A stretch of 34,026 nucleotides of DNA from an uncultured Candidatus Saccharibacteria bacterium (GCA_946560015.1 CAMNUC010000005.1:1-34026), one strand, 5' to 3'. Shown: positions 1-9,070, counted from the first letter of the stretch. The notes: generated from the letters alone by a model not told the origin. Numbers and translations: made by a program.

Positions 1-317
1 TGGTAAGCAGCTTTAGAAATCAGGAAAAAGGCGATGTGTGCGCCACGATCTGTATATTCTTGGCGCATTTTAGGAATGAGGCTATTCGGAGTCTGGCTAG
101 TAACCATGAAACGATAGGACGCTTCGTCGGGGTTGACCTGGAGCGGAACAATGTAATCCTTGCGCATGTCTTCAATACTGAGAACATCTGGCACGAGTGG
201 AACGGTCTCCTCAAAAGTACGCGTATCGAGATAAGGCAACCCCAAAATGCCAGCTCGGCGGCGGGTGGCTTCTTCTTCATTATCACGGCGTTTGCGTTGG
301 ATTTCTGCTTCGTTCAT
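1..317 (-). CDS. Type IV pilus assembly / type II secretion ATPase (PilB/GspE family), N-terminal part, truncated by the window start
   Basis: Reverse complement from ATG at 317 reads MNEAEIQRKRRDNEEEATRRRAGILGLPYLDTRTFEETVPLVPDVLSIEDMRKDYIVPLQVNPDEASYRFMVTSQTPNSLIPKMRQEYTDRGAHIAFFLISKAAY, open to the edge; resembles the N-terminal GspE/PilB (MshEN-like) domain. Absent from the ORF track because it has no stop inside the window. Confidence 0.7.
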   Translation of the reverse strand, partial: MNEAEIQRKRRDNEEEATRRRAGILGLPYLDTRTFEETVPLVPDVLSIEDMRKDYIVPLQVNPDEASYRFMVTSQTPNSLIPKMRQEYTDRGAHIAFFLISKAAY

Positions 318-446
318 TAATTATTTGTGCCCAATTATGCTTATAGCTATATTGTAACATAAGCGGGAAGGTTTGACGATGGATTTTTTGATAGATGTAC
401 TCTACTGAACCGTAAACAACCAGACATATCTGTTAAACAAGAAATT

Positions 447-1528
447 ACCTCCCAAACATCTTACACACTTTTCTAGTAAGATTAGTAAAGGATGCTAAGG
501 ATGAGGAATAGAGTTATGCAAGATAAACAGCGCCGGATTTATGGCGCTAGAATACGTCTTGGTTGGTTCATGGAGGCAAAGAGACTAAAATCAGTCACAA
601 AGGCTTGCGCGCAATTAGGTGTACCAAGAGAAACTTATTACTATTGGTATAGAAAATGGAAGATTGGCGGACGAACCTTGAAGAGCCTGATGGATCAGCC
701 AAAGACTCCAAAATCACACAAGAATGACCCTGATGAAGAAACTGTATCATTAGTAGTGCAGTTAAGACTTGGATTGGTGTACGGAGAGGACGCCTTATCG
801 TTTGTATGTAAAAGAGACTACGGGGTTAAGGTATCATCACATGGCGTACATAACATACTATCTCGTGCTGGACTACTAGAAAAGCGCAAGAAAAAAGCTC
901 GGAGACAGTACCGAGTTAGCGATTATCCATATAAGCCGGGTGAAGTTATGCAAATGGATGTTAAGCATTGGAAACACTCGGCTTATCAATATGATATCAC
1001 AGACTGTTGTACTCGGATTAAGTTCAAGATGATCTTTGAGGATTATAATACCTATACTACTACCAAGTTCCTAGAGAAAGCCATCAAATTTTACGCACCA
1101 GCATTTGATATAGAACTCATCCAGACCGACAATGGCTCTGAGTTTACAAATAACCAAATCTATCTTGATAGCAAGAAAGAACCACCTTTATCATTACCAG
1201 AGAAATGGTTGATTAGGCATAATATTGGTTTCCGTCATATACCACCCAGTTCACCACATCTTAACGGACGCATAGAGCGTCCTCATGGCGTAGATAAATG
1301 GCGATACCCACGTATGACTACCGGTAGTCATACAGTTACTGAACTGCGTGAATTCTGTGAGGAAGATTGTCTGGACTACAATACGTATCGTCCACATTCC
1401 AAATTATATAATCTTACACCGGTAGAGTTCCTACAAAGTCTAGAAGGCTATGAGCATGCTTGCCCAGACTTTAGTGTGCTATACTAGAAACATTAACGAC
1501 GAGAAGTTGTGCAACTTGTTTGGGAGGT
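447..1528 (+). mobile_element. Complete insertion sequence, IS481/IS3-like DDE type, ~1.08 kb
   Basis: Imperfect terminal inverted repeats: left ACCTCCCAAACATCTTACACACTTTTC, right end reverse-complemented ACCTCCCAAACAAGTTGCACAACTTCTC. Flanked by direct TTA (445-447 and 1528-1530; the last base of the left TTA can equally be assigned to the TIR). Confidence 0.8.
492..1487 (+). CDS. DDE integrase-type transposase (rve domain, IS481-like)
   Basis: N-terminal HTH-like region (KACAQLGVPRETYYYWYRKWK) and DDE motifs: VMQMDVKHW, LIQTDNGSEF, SPHLNGRIERPHGVDK. Confidence 0.9.
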   Translation: MLRMRNRVMQDKQRRIYGARIRLGWFMEAKRLKSVTKACAQLGVPRETYYYWYRKWKIGGRTLKSLMDQPKTPKSHKNDPDEETVSLVVQLRLGLVYGEDALSFVCKRDYGVKVSSHGVHNILSRAGLLEKRKKKARRQYRVSDYPYKPGEVMQMDVKHWKHSAYQYDITDCCTRIKFKMIFEDYNTYTTTKFLEKAIKFYAPAFDIELIQTDNGSEFTNNQIYLDSKKEPPLSLPEKWLIRHNIGFRHIPPSSPHLNGRIERPHGVDKWRYPRMTTGSHTVTELREFCEEDCLDYNTYRPHSKLYNLTPVEFLQSLEGYEHACPDFSVLY

Positions 1529-1617
1529 TAACCTTTTCTCGCAAAAATAATGTGATTTTTTACATCTGTCTGTGTTCCTTAATGTTAGTGTGCGGTGGAT
1601 TGGTTTTATCCTCTTTT

Positions 1618-3045
1618 TTAATTTGCAGTAGCAGTAATAGTAACCTCAGTAGCATAAGTACCAGAAGGAAGGGTAGAGTCTACGGATATGGCTACTGGAA
1701 AGGTAATAGTTTTACTTTCTGCTCCTAGTGATTCATAGAATAAGACTTTGTTATTACTAATACCAATAGGACTAAATAATGTGTTTGCGGTAGTATCACC
1801 TAGTGTGCCTCCTGCCAGTGCTGAGTTAGTCTTCTTAATACCCCATGCTCTAGTACCAGGAGTGATAGTAGTATCGGTAGTGATCATTGGTATATTGTGA
1901 TTAGGTACTATGGGTGATTGTTCTAAAGTAGATTGATTAGTACTAAGTAGTACTTGGTACTTTTGATTAGAACTAATAGTAGCCGTAATATCTCCATGAG
2001 CTACAGTAGTAAAGTCTACTTCACTACTCATACCAGATGTAGCATCAATACTGATGACAGGGGAGACGGTAATAGCTACATTAGAAGTGGTAGAATCTGG
2101 GAGAACTACTGGCGGGAAGTCTGGATCATCTGGGTAGTTGGGGTCTGGGAATAGCTCTTCACTATCATTACCATTGCCGGAGAGGTTGGTGGTAGTGGTG
2201 AGGGCGAGACAGCGGACAGAGTTACCGTAGTAGCGCTGGCCGCGACTGTTGCCGTTGGATGGATTGGCGGCGTTACTGTAGAGGTACAAGATGTACGCTT
2301 GATTAGAATAGTAAGGCGTAGACGACCAATAGAAACCGTTGCCGCCGACGTAGTCGATACCACTGGAGCTCGCGCGCCCGCTATACTGGAAGTATATCGG
2401 GCTACCACGCATAATGGTAGATCCAGCAGCGTTATCACCTGCACCATAAGCTGTAGTTAATCCACCAAATGAACCTTTAGCTGTAGTACTACTTGTTGGC
2501 AGATGCCAGCCATTAGGACATACACCTTGTACTGTACCAGTTGCAGAAGTGTCTCCATTCATCGCAGCTGGCCAGGAGTAGTAGTTACCTCTTGATGCAT
2601 GATCACCGTCTGTGTGACCTGGATTACAGTATTGTGCTACTGTAATTGTATCCTGCCAGCCAGAACAATCTGTACCTCGGCTAGTACCACCACCATTGTA
2701 GGCTAGGTTCTGCGTCATCCAGCAGTTACCATCTTTAAGCTTAGTGACCCAGTAAGACTTGCCATCACGAATATCTATGAGTTGTTTAGTCTTATTCTCC
2801 TTAGTATTAGTACAGATTTGGTCAGACATTTGTTGCATGTACTTGATGTTCATGAGAGTGCGTTGGTCGGTAGTAGTATCGGAACGAGTTATGGTATTGG
2901 TGGGATTGATGGTACTATCTGTTGCAAAGGTGGGGTTAGGGATGTAGGTGAGGTAGGAGAAGAGAGCGAGAGTAGAGCAAGATGCCATAACAGTAATTAT
3001 GGGGATTTTGCATTTGTTAAAGTTAGTGTTGATTTTGAGCATCAT
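1618..3045 (-). CDS. Secreted/surface protein with Fibrobacter succinogenes major paralogous (FISUMP) domain
   Basis: Signal-like N-terminus; GKSYWVTKLKDGNCWMTQNLAY ... CPNGWHLPTSS ... GFYWSSTPYYSNQAYILYLY ... RGQRYYGNSVRCLA. SD AGGAGG upstream; alternative start at 3042. Confidence 0.85.
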   Translation of the reverse strand: MMLKINTNFNKCKIPIITVMASCSTLALFSYLTYIPNPTFATDSTINPTNTITRSDTTTDQRTLMNIKYMQQMSDQICTNTKENKTKQLIDIRDGKSYWVTKLKDGNCWMTQNLAYNGGGTSRGTDCSGWQDTITVAQYCNPGHTDGDHASRGNYYSWPAAMNGDTSATGTVQGVCPNGWHLPTSSTTAKGSFGGLTTAYGAGDNAAGSTIMRGSPIYFQYSGRASSSGIDYVGGNGFYWSSTPYYSNQAYILYLYSNAANPSNGNSRGQRYYGNSVRCLALTTTTNLSGNGNDSEELFPDPNYPDDPDFPPVVLPDSTTSNVAITVSPVISIDATSGMSSEVDFTTVAHGDITATISSNQKYQVLLSTNQSTLEQSPIVPNHNIPMITTDTTITPGTRAWGIKKTNSALAGGTLGDTTANTLFSPIGISNNKVLFYESLGAESKTITFPVAISVDSTLPSGTYATEVTITATAN

Positions 3046-3091
3046 GCCTCCTATGTGTAATTATGGGTTAAGTTGAGGGAGCCAGATTTTT

Positions 3092-3315
3092 GGTAACAAA
3101 AATAGCGCACAACGGCATATAACAATATATGCTTGTGGACAAATTGTGCGCTTACTGATACCAAAAAAGGCGCCACGAGCGGGCTACCTAACGTGAACAC
3201 TTTCCCAAAGGAATCTGTTTTGCATTAGACGCTACATGACGCCATTTTATTACAAAACAATACAAATATATTACATTTGCGTATTCACATTAGTAGCCAC
3301 CTTTATTGTATCATA
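3092..3315 (-). ncRNA. Conserved promoter plus double-hairpin leader/sRNA, copy A, upstream of the FISUMP gene
   Basis: TATGATACAATA (3315-3304), 60 nt, hairpin 1 (3243-3169) closed by GGCGTCA/TGGCGCC and followed by T6, hairpin 2 (GCGCACAA/TTGTGCGC enclosing GCATATA-TTGT-TATATGC) followed by TATTTTT GTTACC. Second copy at 33640-33865. Confidence 0.75.
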
Positions 3316-3357
3316 TAATGCAGAAAAGCGCAGTCTTTTTACGAGAAGATTACCTAA

Positions 3358-3383
3358 AGTTTTCGACACACAGGTCAAAAAGT
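3358..3383 (-). repeat. Hairpin repeat copy 1 of GTTTTCGAC-N6-GTCRAAAA
   Basis: GTTTTCGACACACAGGTCAAAAAGT; near-identical to 3414-3439. Confidence 0.6.
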
Positions 3384-3401
3384 CTTATCCCTCCACCCCT
3401 G

Positions 3402-3605
3402 TTAGCTCGGAAAAGTTTTCGACATGCAGGTCGAAAACTCCAAAGCTATACTGATACCAAAATCTTCATAAGATTGTTTGGAGTTTTTAATTGCCTCATC
3501 TTGAGTTTGAACAAAGAGAACATCTTGACCTTTGTTACTTTCATAGATAAAATCCTGCAGAGACTTACTAGTATAGCACGAATCGTTAATGGTTTTAATT
3601 TTCAT
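3402..3605 (-). CDS. Small hypothetical protein (67 aa) overlapping the ATPase stop
   Basis: ATG overlaps the 3' end of the ATPase gene in another frame (possible translational coupling); MKIKTINDSCYTSKSLQDFIYESNKGQDVLFVQTQDEAIK... Confidence 0.5.
   Translation of the reverse strand: MKIKTINDSCYTSKSLQDFIYESNKGQDVLFVQTQDEAIKNSKQSYEDFGISIALEFSTCMSKTFPS
3414..3439 (-). terminator. Rho-independent terminator-like perfect hairpin (repeat copy 2)
   Basis: Minus strand AGTTTTCGAC-CTGCAT-GTCGAAAACT followed by TTT; 10-bp perfect stem downstream of the ATPase/small ORF. Confidence 0.55.
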
Positions 3606-6120
3606 TGTAATTCCCCTTTTTAGACTGCTTACGGCGACGGGGTTTCTTGAATAGGTCGAAGACGAAGGTGGCTAAAATGGCAAGCCCAAACGCACCAAGC
3701 AATTCAAGAGGATTAAGTGGAGTCATGCCGATAATGCGGTTAAGAAACGGAACATAAATGAACAAAAGTAACACTACAAGAATAATGGAATTAATAAGTA
3801 CAATAACCTTATCTTTGAAGTCCTGGAAGAAGTTCTTGATAGCATAATCGTCGGACTGCAAGACATAGACAACAAAGACATTTGACAAGACAAGTGTAGA
3901 AAAAGCGAAAGTTGAGGCGAGCGGTTGCGTAGCGCCGTTCTGAAGGAAGAAATAATACCCGGCGAACGATGCTGCAAATAGCGCCACGCCTTGCAGAAGA
4001 CACCTGAGAATAGTTGGTAGATTTAGCAGTGGCTCATTAAGCTTGTGCGGCGGCTCTTGCATAACATCGCGGTCAGGCTTGAGTCGCTGAAAGATAATAG
4101 AAGAAGTAGGGTCGATAATTAGCTCCAAGAGTACGATATGAACAGGGAGCAGCAAAAGCGGTAGGCCAAAAAGTGGCACGAAGAGAGATGCTAGAATAAT
4201 TGGAATATGGATAACAAGAATATAGGCGATGGCTTTTTTGATGTTGTTGTAGATGGTGCGACCACCGCTAATAGCTTCGACGATGGTATTGAAGTTATCA
4301 TCCATCAGGATAAGATCAGAAGCTTCTTTGGCGACGTTGGTGCCACGTAAGCCCATTGCGATACCAATCTCGGCTTTCTTGAGGGCCGGTGCATCGTTAA
4401 CTCCATCACCAGTCATAGCAACGACTTCATGGTTATTTTGCAGAGCTTCGACGATGCGCATTTTGTGGCTAGGATATACACGCGCAAAGATGTTGGTGGT
4501 TTTGACGCGTTTGGTGAGCTCAGCGTCACTCATGGTTTCTAACTCGGCACCAGTAATGACTTCGGCGCAGTTCTCTAGGCCGATTTTCTCGGCGATACCT
4601 TCGGCAGTTTCTCCATTATCACCAGTGATCATGATAACTCGCACGCCTGCACTGCGGCAAGATTTAATCGAAGACTCCACACCAACACGGGGCGGGTCAA
4701 CCAGCGCAACTAAGCCGACAAAAGTGAGAGAATTATCTTCAAGCTCGCCAGGGATCTTGGTAACATGCTCGCCCTTAGCGATAGCAAGGACACGATAGCC
4801 GAGCTTAGAGAAAGCATTTGCTCTAGAAACGATTTGGCTGTAGGTGGCTTGATTCAGGTGACATAGTGGGAGAATACTCTCGTGGGCACCTTTAGCGCAG
4901 AGGACTTGCTGGTTGTCAATCTGCCAGATTTGCCCCATCATTTTATCTTCGTTATTGAAAACATATTCGTGGACTAGTTTATGCTCGTAAACTGCTCGGT
5001 CGACACCATGCTGAAAAGCATATTCCTGGATAGCAATCTCCATCGGGTCATAGGGATTTTTGGGACAGGCGAGAGCGGCAATCTGAGCAAAATCGGCTTC
5101 GTTGGTAAAGATATCTTGGACGGTCATTTTGTTCTGTGTGAGCGTGCCAGTTTTGTCGGTACAGAGTACAGTAACAGCACCGAGGGTCTCAACGGCTTTC
5201 ATATTGCGAGTGAGGGCTTTGTGTTTGGCGAGTCGCCAGGCCCCCATCGCTAGAAATACAGTGAGAACAACTGGTATTTCTTCGGGAATAGTAGCCATTG
5301 CCATTGTAATACCCGACAAAACCGACTGGATGATACGGTCCTTGAACTCAAGATTGTCATTATAGAAGAAATTTACTATGACAACTATAACACAGAAGCT
5401 GAGGCTGATAATCGTACAAATAATAATGAGTTTACGAATTTGTTTTTCCAGAGGGGTTTTGACTTTTTTGATAGACTTTAGGGCGCGACCGATTTTGCCA
5501 TACTCGGTATTACTACCTACTGCAGTGATCTGGACTACAGCGGAACCGTTTGTGACGTCACAACCAGCATAGCACATGTCGAGACGAAAATGCTCACTAG
5601 AAGTGTCCTGAAGTTTCTTGTATGCTACGGCTGATTCGCCAGTTAGAGCTGATTCATTAACACCCAAACCTTGCATAGTAATAATCTTGCCGTCGGCTGG
5701 GACTTTGTCACCTTCTTTGAGCAGAACAATATCGCCCACTACCAAATCTTTGCTATCAATAGTAGTCTGCTTGCCATTGCGAATGACTGTAATATTAATG
5801 GCAGATAGAGTATTCAGCTCCTCGAGGGCTTTATCGGTCTTCTGCCCCTGGACAAACTCAATGCCTGCTACGAAAAGTACACAAACGAGCATAATAACCC
5901 CATCGCCAGCCTCACCCAGAATAAAATAGATACTTGCTGTGATTAGTAGCAGTAAGAACATCGGCTCAGTGAAAATATGAAGAATTTTTTGAAGGATATT
6001 CGGTTTGTGGGCTGGCGCGATTTCATTAGCACCGTATCTTTCACGTGATTGAACCACTTCGGCGTCGGTGAGCCCGTGATTTGAATTGGTGATTTGCGTT
6101 TCTGAATGAGACTTATTCAT
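3595..6120 (-). CDS. Cation-transporting P-type ATPase (Ca2+/P2-like)
   Basis: VNESALTGES, LCTDKTGTLTQNKMTV, MITGDNGETAEGIAEKIGL, MTGDGVNDAPALKKAEIGIAMG, C-terminal TM segments. Confidence 0.95.
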   Translation of the reverse strand: MNKSHSETQITNSNHGLTDAEVVQSRERYGANEIAPAHKPNILQKILHIFTEPMFLLLLITASIYFILGEAGDGVIMLVCVLFVAGIEFVQGQKTDKALEELNTLSAINITVIRNGKQTTIDSKDLVVGDIVLLKEGDKVPADGKIITMQGLGVNESALTGESAVAYKKLQDTSSEHFRLDMCYAGCDVTNGSAVVQITAVGSNTEYGKIGRALKSIKKVKTPLEKQIRKLIIICTIISLSFCVIVVIVNFFYNDNLEFKDRIIQSVLSGITMAMATIPEEIPVVLTVFLAMGAWRLAKHKALTRNMKAVETLGAVTVLCTDKTGTLTQNKMTVQDIFTNEADFAQIAALACPKNPYDPMEIAIQEYAFQHGVDRAVYEHKLVHEYVFNNEDKMMGQIWQIDNQQVLCAKGAHESILPLCHLNQATYSQIVSRANAFSKLGYRVLAIAKGEHVTKIPGELEDNSLTFVGLVALVDPPRVGVESSIKSCRSAGVRVIMITGDNGETAEGIAEKIGLENCAEVITGAELETMSDAELTKRVKTTNIFARVYPSHKMRIVEALQNNHEVVAMTGDGVNDAPALKKAEIGIAMGLRGTNVAKEASDLILMDDNFNTIVEAISGGRTIYNNIKKAIAYILVIHIPIILASLFVPLFGLPLLLLPVHIVLLELIIDPTSSIIFQRLKPDRDVMQEPPHKLNEPLLNLPTILRCLLQGVALFAASFAGYYFFLQNGATQPLASTFAFSTLVLSNVFVVYVLQSDDYAIKNFFQDFKDKVIVLINSIILVVLLLFIYVPFLNRIIGMTPLNPLELLGAFGLAILATFVFDLFKKPRRRKQSKKGNYNEN

Positions 6121-6291
6121 AAGTGTAATAATTATACCATAAAACTCTTGCTCGGGTTGTTTTCTGTGATATAATAAACTTAATCATGATATAACTTTGT
6201 CACCTCAGCAAAATCTTTTGTGAAATAGAGAAGGTTTTGTTGCTTTTTTGATGGTATCTAGTACAATAGTCTTATAGAAAGAGGTAATATT

Positions 6292-7605
6292 ATGGCAGAA
6301 AAAATCACCGATGCAGTATTTAACTGGATTGGCAAAGAGAAGAAACGTCAAAGTGAGGGCCTAGAGCTAATTCCAAGCGAGAACTATGTCTCTGAGAATG
6401 TGCTTAAGGCGATGGGTTCGGTATTGACGAATAAATATAGCGAAGGTTACCCTGGCAAGCGTTACTATGGCGGTAATGAAAATATTGATAAAATCGAAAA
6501 CCTTGCGATTGAACGCGCAAAGAAGCTTTTTAATGCCGACCACGCAAACGTGCAGCCACACTCAGGGGCTAATGCAAATGAGGCAGTGTACTTTGCATGG
6601 TGCCAGCCGGGCGATACGATTCTGGCAATGTCGTTGCCAGCAGGTGGGCATCTCACACATGGTTCGCCAGTGACGCGCAGCGCAAAAATTTATAATTTTA
6701 TTGGTTATGGCGTGACCGAAGATGGTGATATAGATTACGACGAATTAGAGCAGCTTGCGAAGGAATATCAACCAAAGGTGATCCTGGTAGGGTATTCGGC
6801 ATTTATGAAAATCCCAGATTTTGACCGAGTGAAGAAGGTGGCTGAGAAAATTCCCGATTGTCTTCTAATGGCGGATATGGCGCATGTGTCGGGCTTGATT
6901 GCGGGCGGCGTGCATCCAAATCCACTAGAGCATGGATTCCATGTAATGACTACCACCACACACAAGACCTTGCGCGGCCCACGTGGGGGCTTGATTCTTT
7001 CAATGGGAACGGTGGGTAATCCTTTGCGCAAAACCGAGCATAAGCTGGAGAATATCCCAACCTTGATTGACCGAGCAGTATTCCCTGGTACGCAAGGTGG
7101 GCCACTGGAGCATGTGATTGCAGCGAAGGCGGTGGCGTTTGAAGAAGATTTGCAGCCAGAATTTAAAGATTATGCAGCACAAATTGTAAAAAATGCCAAA
7201 ACTTTGGCGGAAGAATTGAAACAGGCTGGGTTTAAGCTGCAAGGTGACGGTACGGATAACCACTTGATTTTGGCAGACGTGAAAAATAGCTTCGGCTTTG
7301 ATGGCAAGATTTATGAAGTAGCGCTGGACAAGATCGGGTTGACATTAAATGCTAATTCCCTACCTTACGACAAGGGTGCAGCCTTCCGTCCATCCGGTGT
7401 ACGTCTCGGTACTCCCGCTATGACGACACGTGGTCTTAAAGAAACCGAAATGAGGCAGATCGCAGCCTGGATGAAACAGGTGGCGGAGATCTGTGTAAAG
7501 GTGCAAAACGAAGAAAGTTTGGAGAATTACGCTAACGAACTCGACAAGCTGCGCGATGAGGTGCGCGAGTTGGCGCTGCAGTATCCGGTGCCAGGGATAG
7601 AGTAA
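6292..7605 (+). CDS. glyA: Serine hydroxymethyltransferase
   Basis: LELIPSENYVSENVL, NKYSEGYPGKRYYGG, ADMAHVSGLIAGG, TTTTHKTLRGPRGGLIL; SD-like GAAAGAGGT upstream. Confidence 0.97.
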   Translation: MAEKITDAVFNWIGKEKKRQSEGLELIPSENYVSENVLKAMGSVLTNKYSEGYPGKRYYGGNENIDKIENLAIERAKKLFNADHANVQPHSGANANEAVYFAWCQPGDTILAMSLPAGGHLTHGSPVTRSAKIYNFIGYGVTEDGDIDYDELEQLAKEYQPKVILVGYSAFMKIPDFDRVKKVAEKIPDCLLMADMAHVSGLIAGGVHPNPLEHGFHVMTTTTHKTLRGPRGGLILSMGTVGNPLRKTEHKLENIPTLIDRAVFPGTQGGPLEHVIAAKAVAFEEDLQPEFKDYAAQIVKNAKTLAEELKQAGFKLQGDGTDNHLILADVKNSFGFDGKIYEVALDKIGLTLNANSLPYDKGAAFRPSGVRLGTPAMTTRGLKETEMRQIAAWMKQVAEICVKVQNEESLENYANELDKLRDEVRELALQYPVPGIE

Positions 7606-7661
7606 GATACGCTATACAGCTAGCACGGGTTGCGGTTTTGTAAAAAGTTAATGTTTATCTA

Positions 7662-7690
7662 TTGACAAATATCGTAACCTGTGCTATTAT
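7662..7690 (+). promoter_or_regulatory. Near-consensus sigma70-type promoter
   Basis: TTGACA (7662-7667), 17-nt spacer, TATTAT (7685-7690). Confidence 0.8.
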
Positions 7691-7696
7691 TGAGAT

Positions 7697-7987
7697 AGGC
7701 CTCTAGCTAGGTTTGGTTTGCGGTGTACTATTATTGCATCCGGCTAGATTGGCTGGGGAGCACTTTGAGAATATGATGGTTTATCTGAGCTGGTTAGCAG
7801 ATTGATTATTTAGTCGGGTATTTTAGGCAGCGATAAGTACTTAATCTTTAGTTATACGTTCGTGAAGATTGAGGGTTTTTGGCTGCCTAAAAAGCAGTGG
7901 GCGACATAGAGGGAAAAGTCCTTCTTGAAAAACGGAGAAAACTCCGGTGTCACTGTGGGCGAAAGCCTTCCGAAAGGATGAATAATC
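7697..7987 (+). ncRNA. Long structured 5' leader of the following hypothetical gene
   Basis: About 290 nt between predicted start site and ATG. Perfect 11-bp stem TTTTAGGCAGC (7821-7831)/GCTGCCTAAAA (7882-7892), inner AATCTT/AAGATT, then CGGAG-AAAA-CTCCG, GGC-GAAA-GCC and CCTT-CCGA-AAGG just before the ATG. Confidence 0.55.
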
Positions 7988-9070
7988 ATGAAGAAATGCG
8001 TAGGTATTAACCTTGGTGCCGTGGTGGCACAAACTCAGCGCAATCGGGTAGTACCCGAAGTCCACGATAAGTCAGATGGCGTCTACTCTGTAGCATTTAG
8101 CGATCCGAAGTTTCTGAGGGTAGAGTTCCATATGCGCGATGAGGTGCTGTTGGACTGTCATGGTCGGCCGATGGATCCCCTGGCGGGTATTAAACTTCCT
8201 GTGGTAGCTAACGCCCTGGCATTGCCTCTGGGAACGCGATTCCTATTTGGCGATACCAGATTGGCTCCCGAAGTTGGTAACCAAACGGACGAACTGATTT
8301 TCGAAATCAAAACACCGGAAAAGGCGAACAATATTTTTGCGTTGGTAAAGCAGAAGACAACTGGCGAGGAGTACGAGGCGGCCACCTGGTCTAAAACTCG
8401 GGTACAGTCCTTATACCCAAACCTTGACGCTGTACATTCGGCTTCTGCCTCATACTGTGGCACATACTGGGAAGGGTATATCTTTTCCATTGGCGAAACC
8501 GAGAGGGTATGTCATACTAGCGTGTGTTCCATGGCGGAAGACACCATCGAGTCAATCGAAACTGTTTGTGATGAGGCCTACCGAGATTATCGTGATGCAA
8601 ATTATCGCCTGTACGAGCATCTCACCGATCTACTTCCAGTGTTCAATCAGCAGATGGCTACAATTGCAAAAACGCCCGGATACGAAGGCGTCGATACTTT
8701 CGAGGTACTCCTTGACGGCGACGTGCCACAGCTCGTATGCAATGGACGGATTTACAATGGAGAAGAGGACGCCCGGCGACACATTGACTATTTGGCACAG
8801 CGTTCGGAACTTTGTCGAGATTTTCGGCAGCAGTTCGCGAAGTTGCTCAGCAGAATTGAGGCTTGCCACGGGAAACTTGATATCTCTGGCACTAATTACG
8901 CCATTGCAAAGTTCCCTCGCCACTCGATTGGCGAGGGGGACAAAATCTACCGCGAACGGGGTTTTCACTACTCCGAGGGCGGAGTCGCTGAACTGATCGC
9001 ATGGCTCACCGAAGAGGAAGCAAATTTGAAAAAATGGGCTGAGTCCAATACTGCCGTGCTTGAAAGCTAG
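7988..9070 (+). CDS. Hypothetical protein, 360 aa, no recognised family
   Basis: Long ORF with upstream AAAGGA, own promoter and downstream terminator. Confidence 0.85.
   Translation: MKKCVGINLGAVVAQTQRNRVVPEVHDKSDGVYSVAFSDPKFLRVEFHMRDEVLLDCHGRPMDPLAGIKLPVVANALALPLGTRFLFGDTRLAPEVGNQTDELIFEIKTPEKANNIFALVKQKTTGEEYEAATWSKTRVQSLYPNLDAVHSASASYCGTYWEGYIFSIGETERVCHTSVCSMAEDTIESIETVCDEAYRDYRDANYRLYEHLTDLLPVFNQQMATIAKTPGYEGVDTFEVLLDGDVPQLVCNGRIYNGEEDARRHIDYLAQRSELCRDFRQQFAKLLSRIEACHGKLDISGTNYAIAKFPRHSIGEGDKIYRERGFHYSEGGVAELIAWLTEEEANLKKWAESNTAVLES

Noticed and set aside
1450-1728. 92-aa plus ORF overlapping the transposase end
   Set aside because: Crosses the IS right end and the FISUMP 3' end in antisense; no initiation signals.
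2106-2447. 113-aa minus ORF overlapping the FISUMP gene
   Set aside because: Out-of-frame shadow over the GC-rich segment; T/S/V-rich low-complexity translation.
4253-4798. 181-aa plus-strand ORF
   Set aside because: Antisense shadow of the conserved P-type ATPase coding region.
7895-7975. Resemblance of GAGGGAAAAGTCC to the RNase P RNA motif GAGGAAAGTCC
   Set aside because: None of the other conserved RNase P segments (e.g. ACAGAAA, CRI-V regions) are present.
8424-8996. 190-aa plus-frame ORF, and the 168-aa minus ORF at 8630-9136
   Set aside because: Alternative-frame/antisense shadows of the 360-aa gene, without SD or promoter support.
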